Source of the DNA: Elysia crispata
Lineage: Eukaryota > Mollusca > Gastropoda > Plakobranchidae
Assembly (NCBI GenBank): GCA_033675545.1
Contig: JAWDGP010002489.1
Span: 1,392,501 to 1,456,500, forward strand
Direction of reading: 5' to 3'
Length of the DNA stretch: 64,000 nucleotides
Shown: positions 13,401 to 32,681 of the stretch, one piece after another
Numbering within the stretch: the stretch's first letter is position 1
Layout: each line of letters begins with the position of its first letter
The notes under the pieces: generated by a model
What the model saw: the letters and a program-made list of their open reading frames with translations, nothing else
What the model was told of the DNA's origin: nothing
The model's database searches: none
Made by a program: the position numbers and the translations under genes

Positions 13401-14465
13401 TGAGGGCTGGCCAAAAATAATTTAAATATGAGAAGGAATTTATAAGTCAATTACAAGAATCTACAGGCTTGAGAATAATTTTCGATCAGCTTTATGATGA
13501 CTGAATCATTATGAAAAGTGACATTTTAAATCGATTCTCCAAGAAATTCTTCATTTTTCAATGTTTCAAACGCTTCTCTCTGAACTTTACACGGAATTTT
13601 GACATTTCAGAGAGAGAAAAGACCAAGACAGCGAAAAAATATAAATTCTTAGTGCTTTCTCAATCCAAGTAGTGCCTTAGAGTTATAAAATTGGAGAACG
13701 AGACCAGAAGTAACATGTAAAGTAAATCCTAAAGGTATGTTTACAAGACGCACTTTGCAGCTGCTAGCAATGCTATTCTACAAAACGCTCTGGCGTCAGA
13801 AGCAGCAATTGTGGGAAACGACATAAAATTGAAAAATTTACTGCGATCCGCAATTCGTAAGCAACCGCTTGTAGCATCAGAGAATTTTGTGAAAGGGCAT
13901 TGCTAGCTGCAAATTGCAGCAAGTTATCATAACTTTAGAAGGAGATCAGAAAGCAGTACGGGATATACCGGTAACAGGCTTGAGAAGCACTTTGCTGATT
14001 GGACTTTAAACTGACTCAGGCTTTGGATCCCGAGCTAACCAGTAACATGCAACGCTCTAGTTTTAAAGGATATAACGGCTTAGAAGTGAGGAAGGTCAAT
14101 GTGTTATTAGTCTCAGTTAATAGACGTTAAGTCTTAAGATCGACCATTGGGAGAGATATACAGGAACTTTAGAATATTCTCATCTAATATGTCTTCTTGT
14201 CTTTCAGCTTCATACCAGCAGGGCTTCCATAAGTTCATTCAAGCGAAAAACAATAATTCATAAGGGTTAACTTTTCAATGTTATGTTGATTATGAACCTG
14301 TGTTGTATCCGGCAAGTATATGACATTCGATTTAGCATATGAAAGAAAAGAAATGAATTCAAATTCTAAACTTTTTAGGTCTGAGGCTTTTGTAATCAAA
14401 GACTACTGCATTTCTAGTATAATCGGTGTGGATAATTTAATTACAAGAAACAAAACAGTACTACT

Positions 14466-20179
<5,714 letters not shown>

Positions 20180-21137
20180 TTCTCTAGTCTCAAAGATGGA
20201 ATAAAAAAATAATCTAAAATCTGTTACTGCATCTTTTTGCTCTCAAGAAAGAAAGCTATGATTTTTAAATAATCAGAAAAGAACAAGACATATATGCCGA
20301 TTTTACCTGATCAAGATTTTTGTAAATGAGTTGTAACAGCATTAAAATGTTGCGATAGTCATTGCACTGGCAAGAGGGAGGAGGAGGGGTTGGTTTTAAA
20401 GAAAAGTGTATCTTAAGAAGTGAGATAGAAAAAAGAAATTTTGGAGTACCGGGATGAGTTACAACAGTTAAATGGCCATGGAATATAAGTCATTCAAATC
20501 GTGAAGCTAAAAACAATATTATATTTGGTAAATGCATTTTGAGAGTAGGAAACATTCAACCTACTTTAGTTACTTACAAACTTTGGATTTTATTGTTAAA
20601 AATAACAGAAGCTAGAAAAATCTAAAAAAATCCATTTACATATGATAATATTATTATTTGAGACCGTAATTGAAACCAAATTCATTGTTTGTTTTTTTTT
20701 CTTAAAAGGGAATCTTTTAATGAACATGAGAATATTTTTTAATAAGATGTTTTATCAGGATTCACTACTCTAGTGAAAATCGGATAAAATCTGGGGGTCC
20801 AAAATGTAGGAAGGGCGGGAAAATAAATATATCTAGAATGCCCAAGGCTGAAACGTATTTTCTTTTCCACGTAACTGTTTATAAGGCAAAAGTAAAACTA
20901 GTTACAATGAGAATACACATAACTATCTGTCTGTGCTTTACGTTATTAACAGTCGTGTTCTTTTTAACAAAACTAAGTCATAGGTTAAAATTATTAGTAA
21001 GAATTGATACAGATGATTTTACTATATAATATACACAAAAAGGTTACAAAATTTATAGCATTAACAGTAACAACAAGAGCAGCAACGACGGCAACCACAA
21101 CAGAATGTCAGCATTACACACAAATAATAATAATAGT

Positions 21138-21372
<235 letters not shown>

Positions 21373-23424
21373 GTAATCATCATAATCATGATAATAATGT
21401 GATGCTAATATATGTAACTATTATTATAATATTAAGAACGATGGTGCAGTTATAAGAAATTGATTTGTGATATTTTGATAAAAGGATGTTAAAAAATGTC
21501 CCAATGAGGAAATAAGGAATTCCTTTTTACAAATTTTCTTGTCTATCAATGCATTATTCAAATTCATTATATAACATTATTATCATTGTAAAAGACAAAT
21601 TTCATCCACATGTTACTTATTACTAGTATTAGCAATTACCATTATCAGAAAAATTTACGAAATACCTCCAATATTAACCCTTTAAAGACTTTTACAAATA
21701 ATAACACCAAGCTATAAAAAGTTGAAACTTACATTCCAGATGATGTCAAGACGGTTTGATTGACTTGTAGCAAAAATTCCAGATCAAAGCATTTTCTAGA
21801 AGAATTATATAAATGAGGGAACTGGCAGTTTCAAATATGTTAATGTTATGTCAGAGAGAAATTCAATAAGCAAGTTTACTCTTGATTTATTTATATATTT
21901 TTTTTTATTTTGTTATTAGTCTTGCTGCAGCATTGCCTATCTGAAGAGAAACTGAAACTCTTAAAGTGACCAATCACCCGATAAGGCTAGAGGCGTGTGG
22001 TAGCGGCGAAGTCGGAAATTAATTAGCCCTAACTTCTGCAGGAACAAGCTTATCAGGGACGTCGATATCGCAAAGCGACGCGGCCACTTTCTCTAAACTC
22101 TATAGACTCAATAGCGGCACTGATTCGGGCTTTACTAAGGCCGGTGGAAAAGTTAATGCAATTTAATGCATGTCGAGGTATGTTATCACAAGGCCTATGC
22201 AGTGGATCTAACTGGAATAGGGTACCCTTCCATTGTTTGCAAATAGCTTGTTTACTGATCATATTCCCAAATTGTACATTCTTGATATGAATTTACCAAG
22301 AATGATTGTAAAATGACAGAGTAATTTTGGAAATAGCCCTTCCACTATAAGATGCACATGCCATTAATGTGACTCTTTTAATAAAAATCGATTCAGATTT
22401 CAAAGCGGTCGCTCAATCCCTCATCCACCAGCAACCCTGACAAAGCCAACATTTTTGACTACTGATATTTTTGTACTTATCAAGCTTTCTAATTCTTCCC
22501 AATTTTTTTTTAGGTTTGAATATTTTCACATCGTTTGTAAAAGGTGTGTATGTCACATTGTAGCTTCCCAATATTTTAAAAGCATAAGTTGATGTATTGT
22601 CTCCATTTAAATATAAAATGAAGGGAATTATGATTTTAAAAGAATGTAAATACTGTTACTGAAACGATTTTTTTTTCAAAGAAAGGATCTCTACAGTACG
22701 TTATCAACGGTAAGGTTTTTATTTTATAACGAAAATGTTCCTTTTACATAGTAGTAGCAGCAGTAAAACTGACCTATTCCATATGGAAACTGCTTAAAGT
22801 TAAAAGCAAAGTTCTATTTTTTTTTTTGCGATATATTTTTCAGTACCCCAAACCTTATTTGAATACCAGCTTACATACCGATTGAATTACACACACTTTC
22901 AATAACTGTCTTATTCATTTTTTTGGCTTATAATTTGATATAATCTATTCACTACTAAACCCTTCCAGCAGGCTCTTTTAAATTTGTTTAAAGATGAACG
23001 GTTCAGATGATCAACATGGCGTGCCTCAAGTTTGGAAGGGCAAGTTGTGGCAGAAAAGGAAACTAAGCACATTATGATAGACTCTGCTCTTGCTTTCAAT
23101 ACATTTTATGGATACAGATTTAAGTTTTATTGCCGTTTATCGCATTTAAACAAGAAGAACAATGTACCTCTCATCAGACGGGATCATTATGCAAGATGAA
23201 GAGTTAACTCCAAACATTTTTACAGCAATTCACTGGCTTGAAATGGATTCTAAGATGTAAATTTTAGTTGATGTTTTAGCGTAATGTATGAACAGCATTT
23301 TAGACTTCAGCCTATGCATTTTTCGGTATACAACTCATTTAGCGGAGACGGTATCGATGGAGAAAAAGAATGAGAGAATGCGTGTGTGTATGAGAGAGGA
23401 AGAAAGAGAAGGAGGGAAAGAGAA

Positions 23425-23432
<8 letters not shown>

Positions 23433-23516
<84 letters not shown>
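23433..23516. repeat. (GA)n microsatellite
   Basis: About 42 GA units inside a longer purine-rich tract from about 23380 to 23820. Confidence 0.96.
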
Positions 23517-23519
<3 letters not shown>

Positions 23520-24534
23520 GAATTAAAGAGACAAAGCAGAGAGCGAAAGAAACTTACAGAGAATTAAGGAGAAACTGATTTTATGTCGTAGCATTTATAG
23601 ATTGAACAGCAAATAAAGAACAGAATAAGGGAGAAAAGTAATGAGAGAGAGAGAAACAGAGATATACAAATATAGAGAGATAGATAGATAAGGATATGAA
23701 GTTAATAAGATATAAACATAAAGACTAAAAAGGATAGATACACAGATATAAAGAGAGGAAGAGAGAGGAAGAGAGAAACGAGATAGAGGCATAGAGAAAG
23801 ACAAAGATATACAGAGAATGAGAGATAAGATGAATTCAATAAATCACTTACTGCACTGTAAATTATAAAATATTTCGTTAATATATCGATCCATGTTTTT
23901 GTACATTATTTTGTTTATCCATGTTTTCTTTCATTACTTGCGTGGTTTTAGGAGATTTGTTTGAGATATGACAACTCTTTAGGCGAGGGTGTTGATAAAA
24001 ATAAGTTTGAAATTTTGAATCTGGAAAGAAAAACTTGTCATACATCTTCTTAGTTGAAGTTATTGATGACTCACATTGTATATAATGTTCCCCTGTTCAT
24101 TTTTTTGCGTGAAATTCATTTTGAAAAACACCTGCTACAATATCACCATAAAAGAGAGAGATTCATTTTGTATCATTTATTAATTTACTTGAAAAACTGA
24201 ATCAAATTGCATCTAAAAATATTACTTTTGGGTGTATTTTGTTTTCTTTGTCTTTTTTTTTTTTTTGCTCAAAGGTGCTCTATGAATCTTTTCGTTGGAT
24301 TGGTATATAATTATAATAGAAATGAATAATGAGTGATTTTTTATCTCATTGTGTTATCTCCACTTATCTTTGAATTTTTTTACAATAAATTTTGCTTCAT
24401 CCCTTTTTTTCATATCCTTCTTAGAAAATCTCGTCTCTGACCGGTTCATTAATAAAAATTTATTTTTATTACTATATTTTTTTTATAATTTTTAATCTCT
24501 TTGATTTATATCGTTATTTAATTTATGTTTTCAT

Positions 24535-25051
<517 letters not shown>

Positions 25052-25825
25052 TATCTCTAATTTTATCACTTTTTCATGGCTGGATATGGTTTTTGCTTTT
25101 GGTTTCTTTGTTGTCGTTAATTTCATTTCATTAAACGCATGCAAAACATCTTTAAAAACAAGAGCAGTCTTTTGAGAAGACAAAATAACAAAAAGCTGCC
25201 GATAATGATAACAAAAGAGAAACCCGTAGCGTAATCTGGTGAGGCATGGCATTTTATTACAACTTACAAATGTGAGACACCAGACTTTGCTCCACATACA
25301 CACGTCCCTAAATATCAACATAAGCCAAAGACAAAATAACGTCGCGAACTCCCTGAAGTTCATTCAAAACTGTCGAAACTGATTTACAAAAGTTTTGTCC
25401 GTAAAAGAGGGAAGAAGAGGCCGGGTTCTGTTTGTGTGAAGATCGAGTGTACTAGTTGGTTTTGAGTTAAGTATAATAAACCATGTGTTTAAATAATGTA
25501 CATGATAACAAAGCCGCTATATCTACGAAGAAGTAAAATTTGTATCAAGCAGTGATCCTTGTTTTCTACCCAAATATACATTACAGTAAGGAATATTAAT
25601 TTTTTAAGTATGTTACCTATTTAAAGCAATTCCCTAATGAGAGACGACTCTAAAATTATCATATTCACATTTGCAATTAAAGAAAAGTCTTTTCAAGTAT
25701 AAATTTAAATATTTAATGAAGCAATGTTACTACTAATATATGTTCTATACTCCTAATTCAAAATAAATCTTTAAATAAAATCAACATGTAACGCTATTCT
25801 ATCATTTTCATTATAACAAAATACT

Positions 25826-28800
25826 TCAATGTCTAAATCCGGTCGAAAATCTTCCAGTGGCCGGCTGGCGAGTGAGGCTGCCTAGATTGGTGCGTCCGAA
25901 CCTGCCAAAGGTCAGCCCAGGTTTCTTGAACGCGCTGGTCGCCTGTCTACGGGATCCGCCTCCCAGGATGTTAGCGTTAAGCCTGGAGAAAGCACCGGTC
26001 GGACGGCTAAACAGGCCCGTGTTGATTCGTTGGAAATTTCCGCCGCTGTACAAAGCTCCTCTGTCGACGTTTCTTGATCTAGACGGGGCACCCAGGTGTG
26101 TGCTGTAGTCGACCTCTTTCTTGTTGTATTTGGGAGGAGCATATGTTTTGACCGGCTGAATAGGAGGCAACGGGGCGATCTGGATTCTCTTCTTGGGAGG
26201 CTCGACTTTGATCTGTTGGCGTGGAGCTTGAATGTCGATGTTGATATCCGGGATGACTCGCTCTTTCTTCCTTTTGTTGGCTGGTTCTGGGCTGAGCACA
26301 TTAGCTCCGACGATGTTTCTGGCGCTAACTGCGCCGAACGGGCCGCTTCCGCCAGACGTAGCCAGCTCGAGGTTTGCCTGGACGTCCTTGGCATGCCTGT
26401 CTGCACTTTGGTCCTGCGACTGTCGCACCTGGGCATTGTCCCACAGCGCCGCTTTATTTTGGTACTCCTCAGATCTGCTATCGTCGTTATTTTCTTTCGC
26501 TTTGCGGCTTTCCTTAGCGTTGGCATTGGCACCGGCTCTGGCTGCCTCCTCTTCTTGCTTTTCGCTTTGTCCATCAGAGCTGTAGACTCTATCGTCCTGG
26601 GCGTGTTGCAGTTGTGCTCGCCGCGAGTTCGAATCCTCGAAGTGTCTTTCGTTGGCAGCGATCTTGGCATCTTTGTGTGCCCGGGCAAACTGGTTCTGTT
26701 TGGCAAGGTCAGCTTCCTCTGCGGCACCGAACTCTCGAGCTTTCTTGTTGCGGTTGTATTTGAGCTGCTCGTCATTGTTTCCGCCCTCATTTTTGTTGTG
26801 GAAGAATTGCTTGCGTCGGGTGAATGTCTCCGTTTCATCGTTTTGCTTTTTCAGGAAATAGTCGCGATCTCTCAGCGCTTCCTGAAGCTCTTTCTGTTTA
26901 GCAGCAAAATCTGAGGCTGAGGCTGCTCCGGCAAAGTTCTTATCTTTTTCGCTGGAATGTTTAGCGGCCTCAGCGGCGTTTTTAGAGAAACCCTGGTTAG
27001 CAGTATCTGACAGCCCTTGTCTGAAAGCTCCTTGTGCTCTGTCCTTAAGTCCTCTTACTTCATCATAGACGACTCTGTCTTTGAGGCGTTCGTATTCATT
27101 TCGAGCATCAGCGGCACTCAGAGCCGTGGCCCGGGCAAGCTCTTCACCTCGTTCTCTCTGGTCAGCGTTTTCAGCAAAACCGGAGTTGATTCTGCCCCCG
27201 CTTCCTTCATTTCTTGCCTGCGGCCCTCTTGAACCTGGCCCGGCGCTATTTCCATAGGCAGCCTGAGCGCCTTTTCCTGTCTCCTCGCCTCCGTAGTACT
27301 TCTTGTCTCTTACGCTACGAGCAGAGTCAGCATTTGCACCGGCTTCATTCCTGTAGCCGGCGGCCTGCTCGGCCAGATCCTTTGCCAGTCTGATAGCGGA
27401 GTCGACCCCGGACTCATTCTCGCGGAACTTGTTGTCCTTCCTGTTGTAGTCGATAGCCCTATCGTCAGATCTTTCTCCGGCCGCCTCGAGTCGCCGATCC
27501 CCGAAACCGAACTGTCCACCCTGAGCTTGGACCTGATTGGCGGATGCCCTCCAGTCGGACTCCTTGATAGCCTGCTGCTGGTCGTTCTGTCGCCTGGACA
27601 CTGCATTGTCAATCTTCTTGACCGCCTCGTCTTTCTCCCGTTCATCGATGAGATCGAGTTTGCTGAATTTGCGCCCGTTCTCGTCTTCAAAGCCTCCGCT
27701 CTCGGAGCTCTGCTTGTTGAATTTCTTGTTGAACTTGTAGTTGATGTTGTCCTCTAGATTGCTTCCGCGGTCAAAGGCGTTCTTCCTCGCATTAGCAGCG
27801 TTGAACCCGTTGGCCTGATCCTCATCTTTGCGAGCATATCTGGCAGCATCTTTGATCTTAAAAATCAGGGGGGATACATTACAACTTTTTAAATACACAG
27901 TCCACAATTGTTATTTTGTCAAAGATTGAAAAAAAGAATTTTGTTAAAGGTTAAAATGATAAAGGAAAATGAATTAAGTGTACCAAGGAATAATAGACTT
28001 TTTCATGACGTGTGGAACTGAAACGTCAATATCTCAATCGAATTTTAGCTTTTTATCTTAAAAAATGGAAGGATGCTGAATTACTAGGATTTATCCGACA
28101 GAACATTGGCATCTGCAGTTTAAACGACGTTAAAAGCGTAAAAGATTTATAGTTGCTGGCGGTAAGGCTACACACACTGATATATAGGAAGAATTTGTTG
28201 GCTAAGGAACGAAAATAAAACAGTATTCTATATTTCAAGTATTCAATGATAATCAATCGAGACTGAAAGAAACGAAAGAATTTTACCTTGTAAGCATTTC
28301 GGAGACCCTCGTCCCTGATCTGCTGCACTATGTTGCCGAAATTCTTGTTGTTGTTGGCATAGCTTTGGCGACGAGCAGCTGCCTGGTCACGGAACTGCTG
28401 CTGGTTACGTCTGGGGGATTTTAGGGTAAAAGATAACTGAGAAATAATTAATATGTAACAAACAATGCTTCTCAAGTTGTTTACATTAAGAAGCATAGTT
28501 TGATTTGTATAGCATTATTGAATTGTACATTGATACGGGCAGGTCGTTTTAGACTCATCAAAGCCCATCTAGATATTTGCTTTATAAAGCCATTATATCA
28601 GAGTGCATTGCAAAAGTTTACGGGAAGGAATTGCAAGAAATTCAGATGAGCAGCTGTTAAAAAACGTTTTGCCACTTTACTTCACTAATTAGATTCTTCG
28701 CTGCGTTTTTTTGTTATAACTCAGTCTTATATGAGCGGAACTTCTGTTCAATAGAAACAAAAAACAAAACAAAAATAAAGCAAAAAAGGCAATAACATGG

Positions 28801-30130
28801 GTAAGAAAAATAATTCTCTTCGTCATTGCATGGTGTAAATTACTTGGACTAAAATAATATTTCGAATTTCGACTCCACATTTTCCCACAGTCTCAAATCA
28901 TGGGAATTTCAAGTGCATATTGAAAAAAAACCCAAAAGCTTTGGTTTTCGATCTTACCATTATACTTGTTGGATACGTTAAACTTGTTTTTAAATATATA
29001 AAATCAGTTCGGAGACAATGAAAAGAAGAACATAGAAGTAGTCATATGACGTCGTTGTTCATAAGATTATCACAAAGATACGCAGATCAGCAATTCAGTC
29101 CAAGTAACACACACTGCTAGATCTAACCACAGCGTAAAACGCTGCTACCATATTTTCATGATTTAACTGAGTACTGAAATGACTTCTTAAAATGTTTATA
29201 AATGTACGTAAACTGTCTCTTACACTCTAATTTTGATCGCGCCGCATGGATTGTCTCCCGCAAGCTTCTATGACTACACATTGTAGACGATCAGTTTAAA
29301 AAAAAATTCTACCGTCTATGTCTGTTTCAATAGACAAACCGAAAGTTATTGTCCTTTTCGTTGCCAGCCCCAGTCCATACGGCGTTCCTCGTAAGATGGC
29401 CTTGGTGGAGTGCCTGGTCTCTGTTCTGGTGGTCCTGGCCGCGTTGTCTCTGACAGAAATAGGCAAGGAGATCTTGGCGTATTAATTGTCGACAATCAAT
29501 TTTTAACTGCAAATCAATAATATTTAATCAGTCTGGTAGTAGCTGAAGATAGGTTTAATTCTTATCATTGAGCTTTGACTTAAAATGAAAAACATCTGCC
29601 AACATGATTGGAAGTTTTTTTTTTTTCAAATTATAAATTATTCTATGTCACTTCGTTTCTCAAAGATTCAGATTTGCCAAGTAAATAAGTCCAAGGGTGG
29701 TTATCATTGATTTAATCCATCGCGTACGTGATGAAATAAAATAAAGGCATACACTGATCATATAAATTTCACCACTCTTTTTAGGTAAACAATGTTTAGA
29801 TAGAAAATAAAACGAAAAGTGATTGGTACCAGCAATTACAACAACTGCAACTACAGTCAGAAATTCAGCTTTCTGCTGAATGAGTCTTAAAAGTATACCC
29901 TGATTTTTCCTATTAAGCGCTAAAAGTAAACAGAATGCCTCAATTTTATTTTTTTTTTTTTTTTGTTGTTATTACTCGATATTTATATTAACATTCAAAA
30001 TCACCTGGTCTGAGTTGTCTTTCCTGTAGACGGTGCCGATTCGGCCTAACTCTTTGCTTCCGTATCCGGTGTGGTACTGGCCGAGCACGGTAGCCACACA
30101 AAGGGCAGCAACCCAAGCCAGATGCATCAT
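25826..30130 (-). CDS. Gene A: secreted Cys/Met-free structural protein
   Basis: Coding exons on the minus strand: 30130-30005, 29449-29340, 28410-28287 and 27856-25826 (stop TAA). Phases 0, 2 and 0 agree, giving 796 aa. A non-coding first exon ends at 31730. Residues 1-17 form a signal peptide (MMHLAWVAALCVATVLG), so the protein is secreted. After it there is no Cys or Met. Residues 43-120 are Gln/Arg/Asn-rich. The long last exon holds INYKFNKKF...GGFE (motif 1), KKYYGGEETGKG, a Gly-rich spacer, Ala-rich helical segments and KQFFHNKNEGG...LKYNR (motif 2). It then has a basic cluster NKRKKER, a Pro-rich stretch with alternating Ile/Val, and an Arg/Gly/Phe/Thr-rich tail. The motifs recur in genes B and C. 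No catalytic domain or membrane segment is seen. A structural or matrix role is inferred, and the family is not recognised. Confidence 0.85.
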
Positions 30131-31729
30131 CTATAACGCAAACGGTCATTGAAAATTCTGTCCCTTTTATTATAGCCAATATGCACTTTTTAAAATTACT
30201 GCAACTTTAATACACGTTGATCTATTTAACAACAATTCTTTGAAAATTATTTTGAATCCTTATTATTTTCTTTTTTTTAATCTCTCAACTGCTTTAAACG
30301 AAAAACGAAGTAACGTCAGCTAATTTCTTTTGCGTGTTTTTTTTTTTCTTTTAATCACAAATTATAAAATTACTTGTACTTCGGAATTGTATCAGAATAA
30401 AAAGACTCTTAACGATACGGAATTTTTTAAAAACATGTCTGCTTTTTCTACATATGATAGGTGATGGGAAATCACAGTAGGTTTTTTTCGATTTTAACTA
30501 TCACTTAAAGGGTACGTAAGGTTACGAAACAAGTAAAAAAACTTGTGTAAAAATATGTCTTGTTTTAAATACAATACAAAAATGTTCAGTTCGTAGAACT
30601 ATTTTTCGTAATGTTATTTAAACCCTGTTCGCACGGCAAATTCAGGCCATTATTCTTTAAATCTTTTCACTTATTAGAAAGTAGAGGTCAACAACATTCT
30701 TATTTAGTCTGTTTTATAAAATTAACTCTCACTACAATTCAATAAAATCGGAAAGTTGCAAGGCTTTCAACATTCTCGGCCGAAAAATAGTTTAACAGGA
30801 TTATTTCAATTAACTGTGCGCGTTAGTCATTTAAGATTCTTAATATCATGCAAAATGTTAAACATATAAAGCAAAAAAAATTTTCCCATCATAAAAATTT
30901 AAACGTTTTGTTACAAACGAAAACAATTTTCACAACTGAGCCATCAACCCCACACTGATTGACAATCACAGTGGTTTTTTTTAAATGTGCAAATAATTTA
31001 ATGGTGCTCTCCACGTGATCTATATCTATATCTATCTATCTATCTATCTATATGTTATCATTTAAACTAAAACAAAGACAAATGTTTAGTTTATGACCAG
31101 CAAGTTCACTAAAACGATTACTAAAGCTTTACAAATTTATTTCTTGCCAATTCATGTCCTAGTTGGATTGGGTCTCTCTGACCATAAACGTAACAAGTAA
31201 GAAGAGCCTCTAGGAAATTAAGTAACATAATTGATCTGATTACTTTTAAATGCTTATGTGGCACAGACAAGAAACTTCATTACAAAGTCTATGGTTTAAG
31301 GATAAGGTTTATCCGTGTTTAATCAGTTTCGCATTTTCAACTTTTTTTCCAACGATCATGGCTAGGATTAGTCATTTATGCTTCTTAATATTTTAAGGCG
31401 TGTTTTGTTAAAATCGTACTTAAACAAGTCTATTTAATACTGTAGTAAAAGTGAAGCCTGCTTAAGATAATTGCGCTCCAAATTTGATTCTTTTAACTAT
31501 ACATATCCAGCAAACCAATTTTTAAAAGAAATTCTTAGAAATATATGAAACAACGTCTCTTTGCATACGATCTTCTGACCAATACCTATTATTATCATCA
31601 GAGCAATGAGTAATTCTAAGACGGACATAGTTTTAGTAAAAATAATTTATGAAGTACTAATAGATCTAAGTATATATTTTCCACAATTTCGCTGAGAGAA
31701 ATTCTGCAGGGCTTGGAAATAGCGCTTAC

Positions 31730-31801
31730 CCTGAGCGTGGGGCGGCGCCAAGTGCTGTGGGTATGACACAGTCCACTGACAGACTCAAGCATGCAAGGGC
31801 C
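31730..31801 (-). other. Gene A first exon (5' UTR)
   Basis: The exon lies about 30 nt downstream of a TATA box and ends at a strong donor, CAGG|GTAAGC. It contains an upstream ATG at about 31793 that is in frame with the start in exon 2 across the splice (21 extra codons). I prefer the exon-2 start because it puts the signal peptide at the N-terminus. The 5' end is approximate. Confidence 0.55.
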
Positions 31802-31830
31802 TCTTCCAGGTATTCCCTGACCTTAATCCT

Positions 31831-31838
31831 ATATATAC
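31831..31838 (-). promoter_or_regulatory. TATA box of gene A
   Basis: The minus strand reads GTATATATAGGATT, a good TATA element about 100 nt upstream of the first donor. It matches the gene B arrangement. Confidence 0.6.
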
Positions 31839-32114
31839 AGCCAAATTGGCAAACATGGCCTGAAATTGGAGAGAAGAAAACCGGACTAGATTTTAGCGCG
31901 CAGGAACTTCTTTTCCTCGTGCGGGCGAAGAGGGTGATGCGGTTCATCAAATTTGTACAGAGGTTTGTGTCTTGTCAAGTTAACGATGACCTCAGAAGGG
32001 AGGGTCGTGGGTAAAAGATCGAGGGTAACTCAACAAACACTGTTAGACATTAAAAATATAATGTTAGCTGTTCCTGCAAAATAGAAGCTTATGAGTTTAC
32101 AAGATAAATAAATA

Positions 32115-32681
<567 letters not shown>

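Noticed and set aside
25857-27757. Plus-strand open frames opposite gene A's last exon
   Set aside because: They are antisense shadows of a high-GC exon. The minus-strand reading has the signal peptide, splice phases and family motifs.
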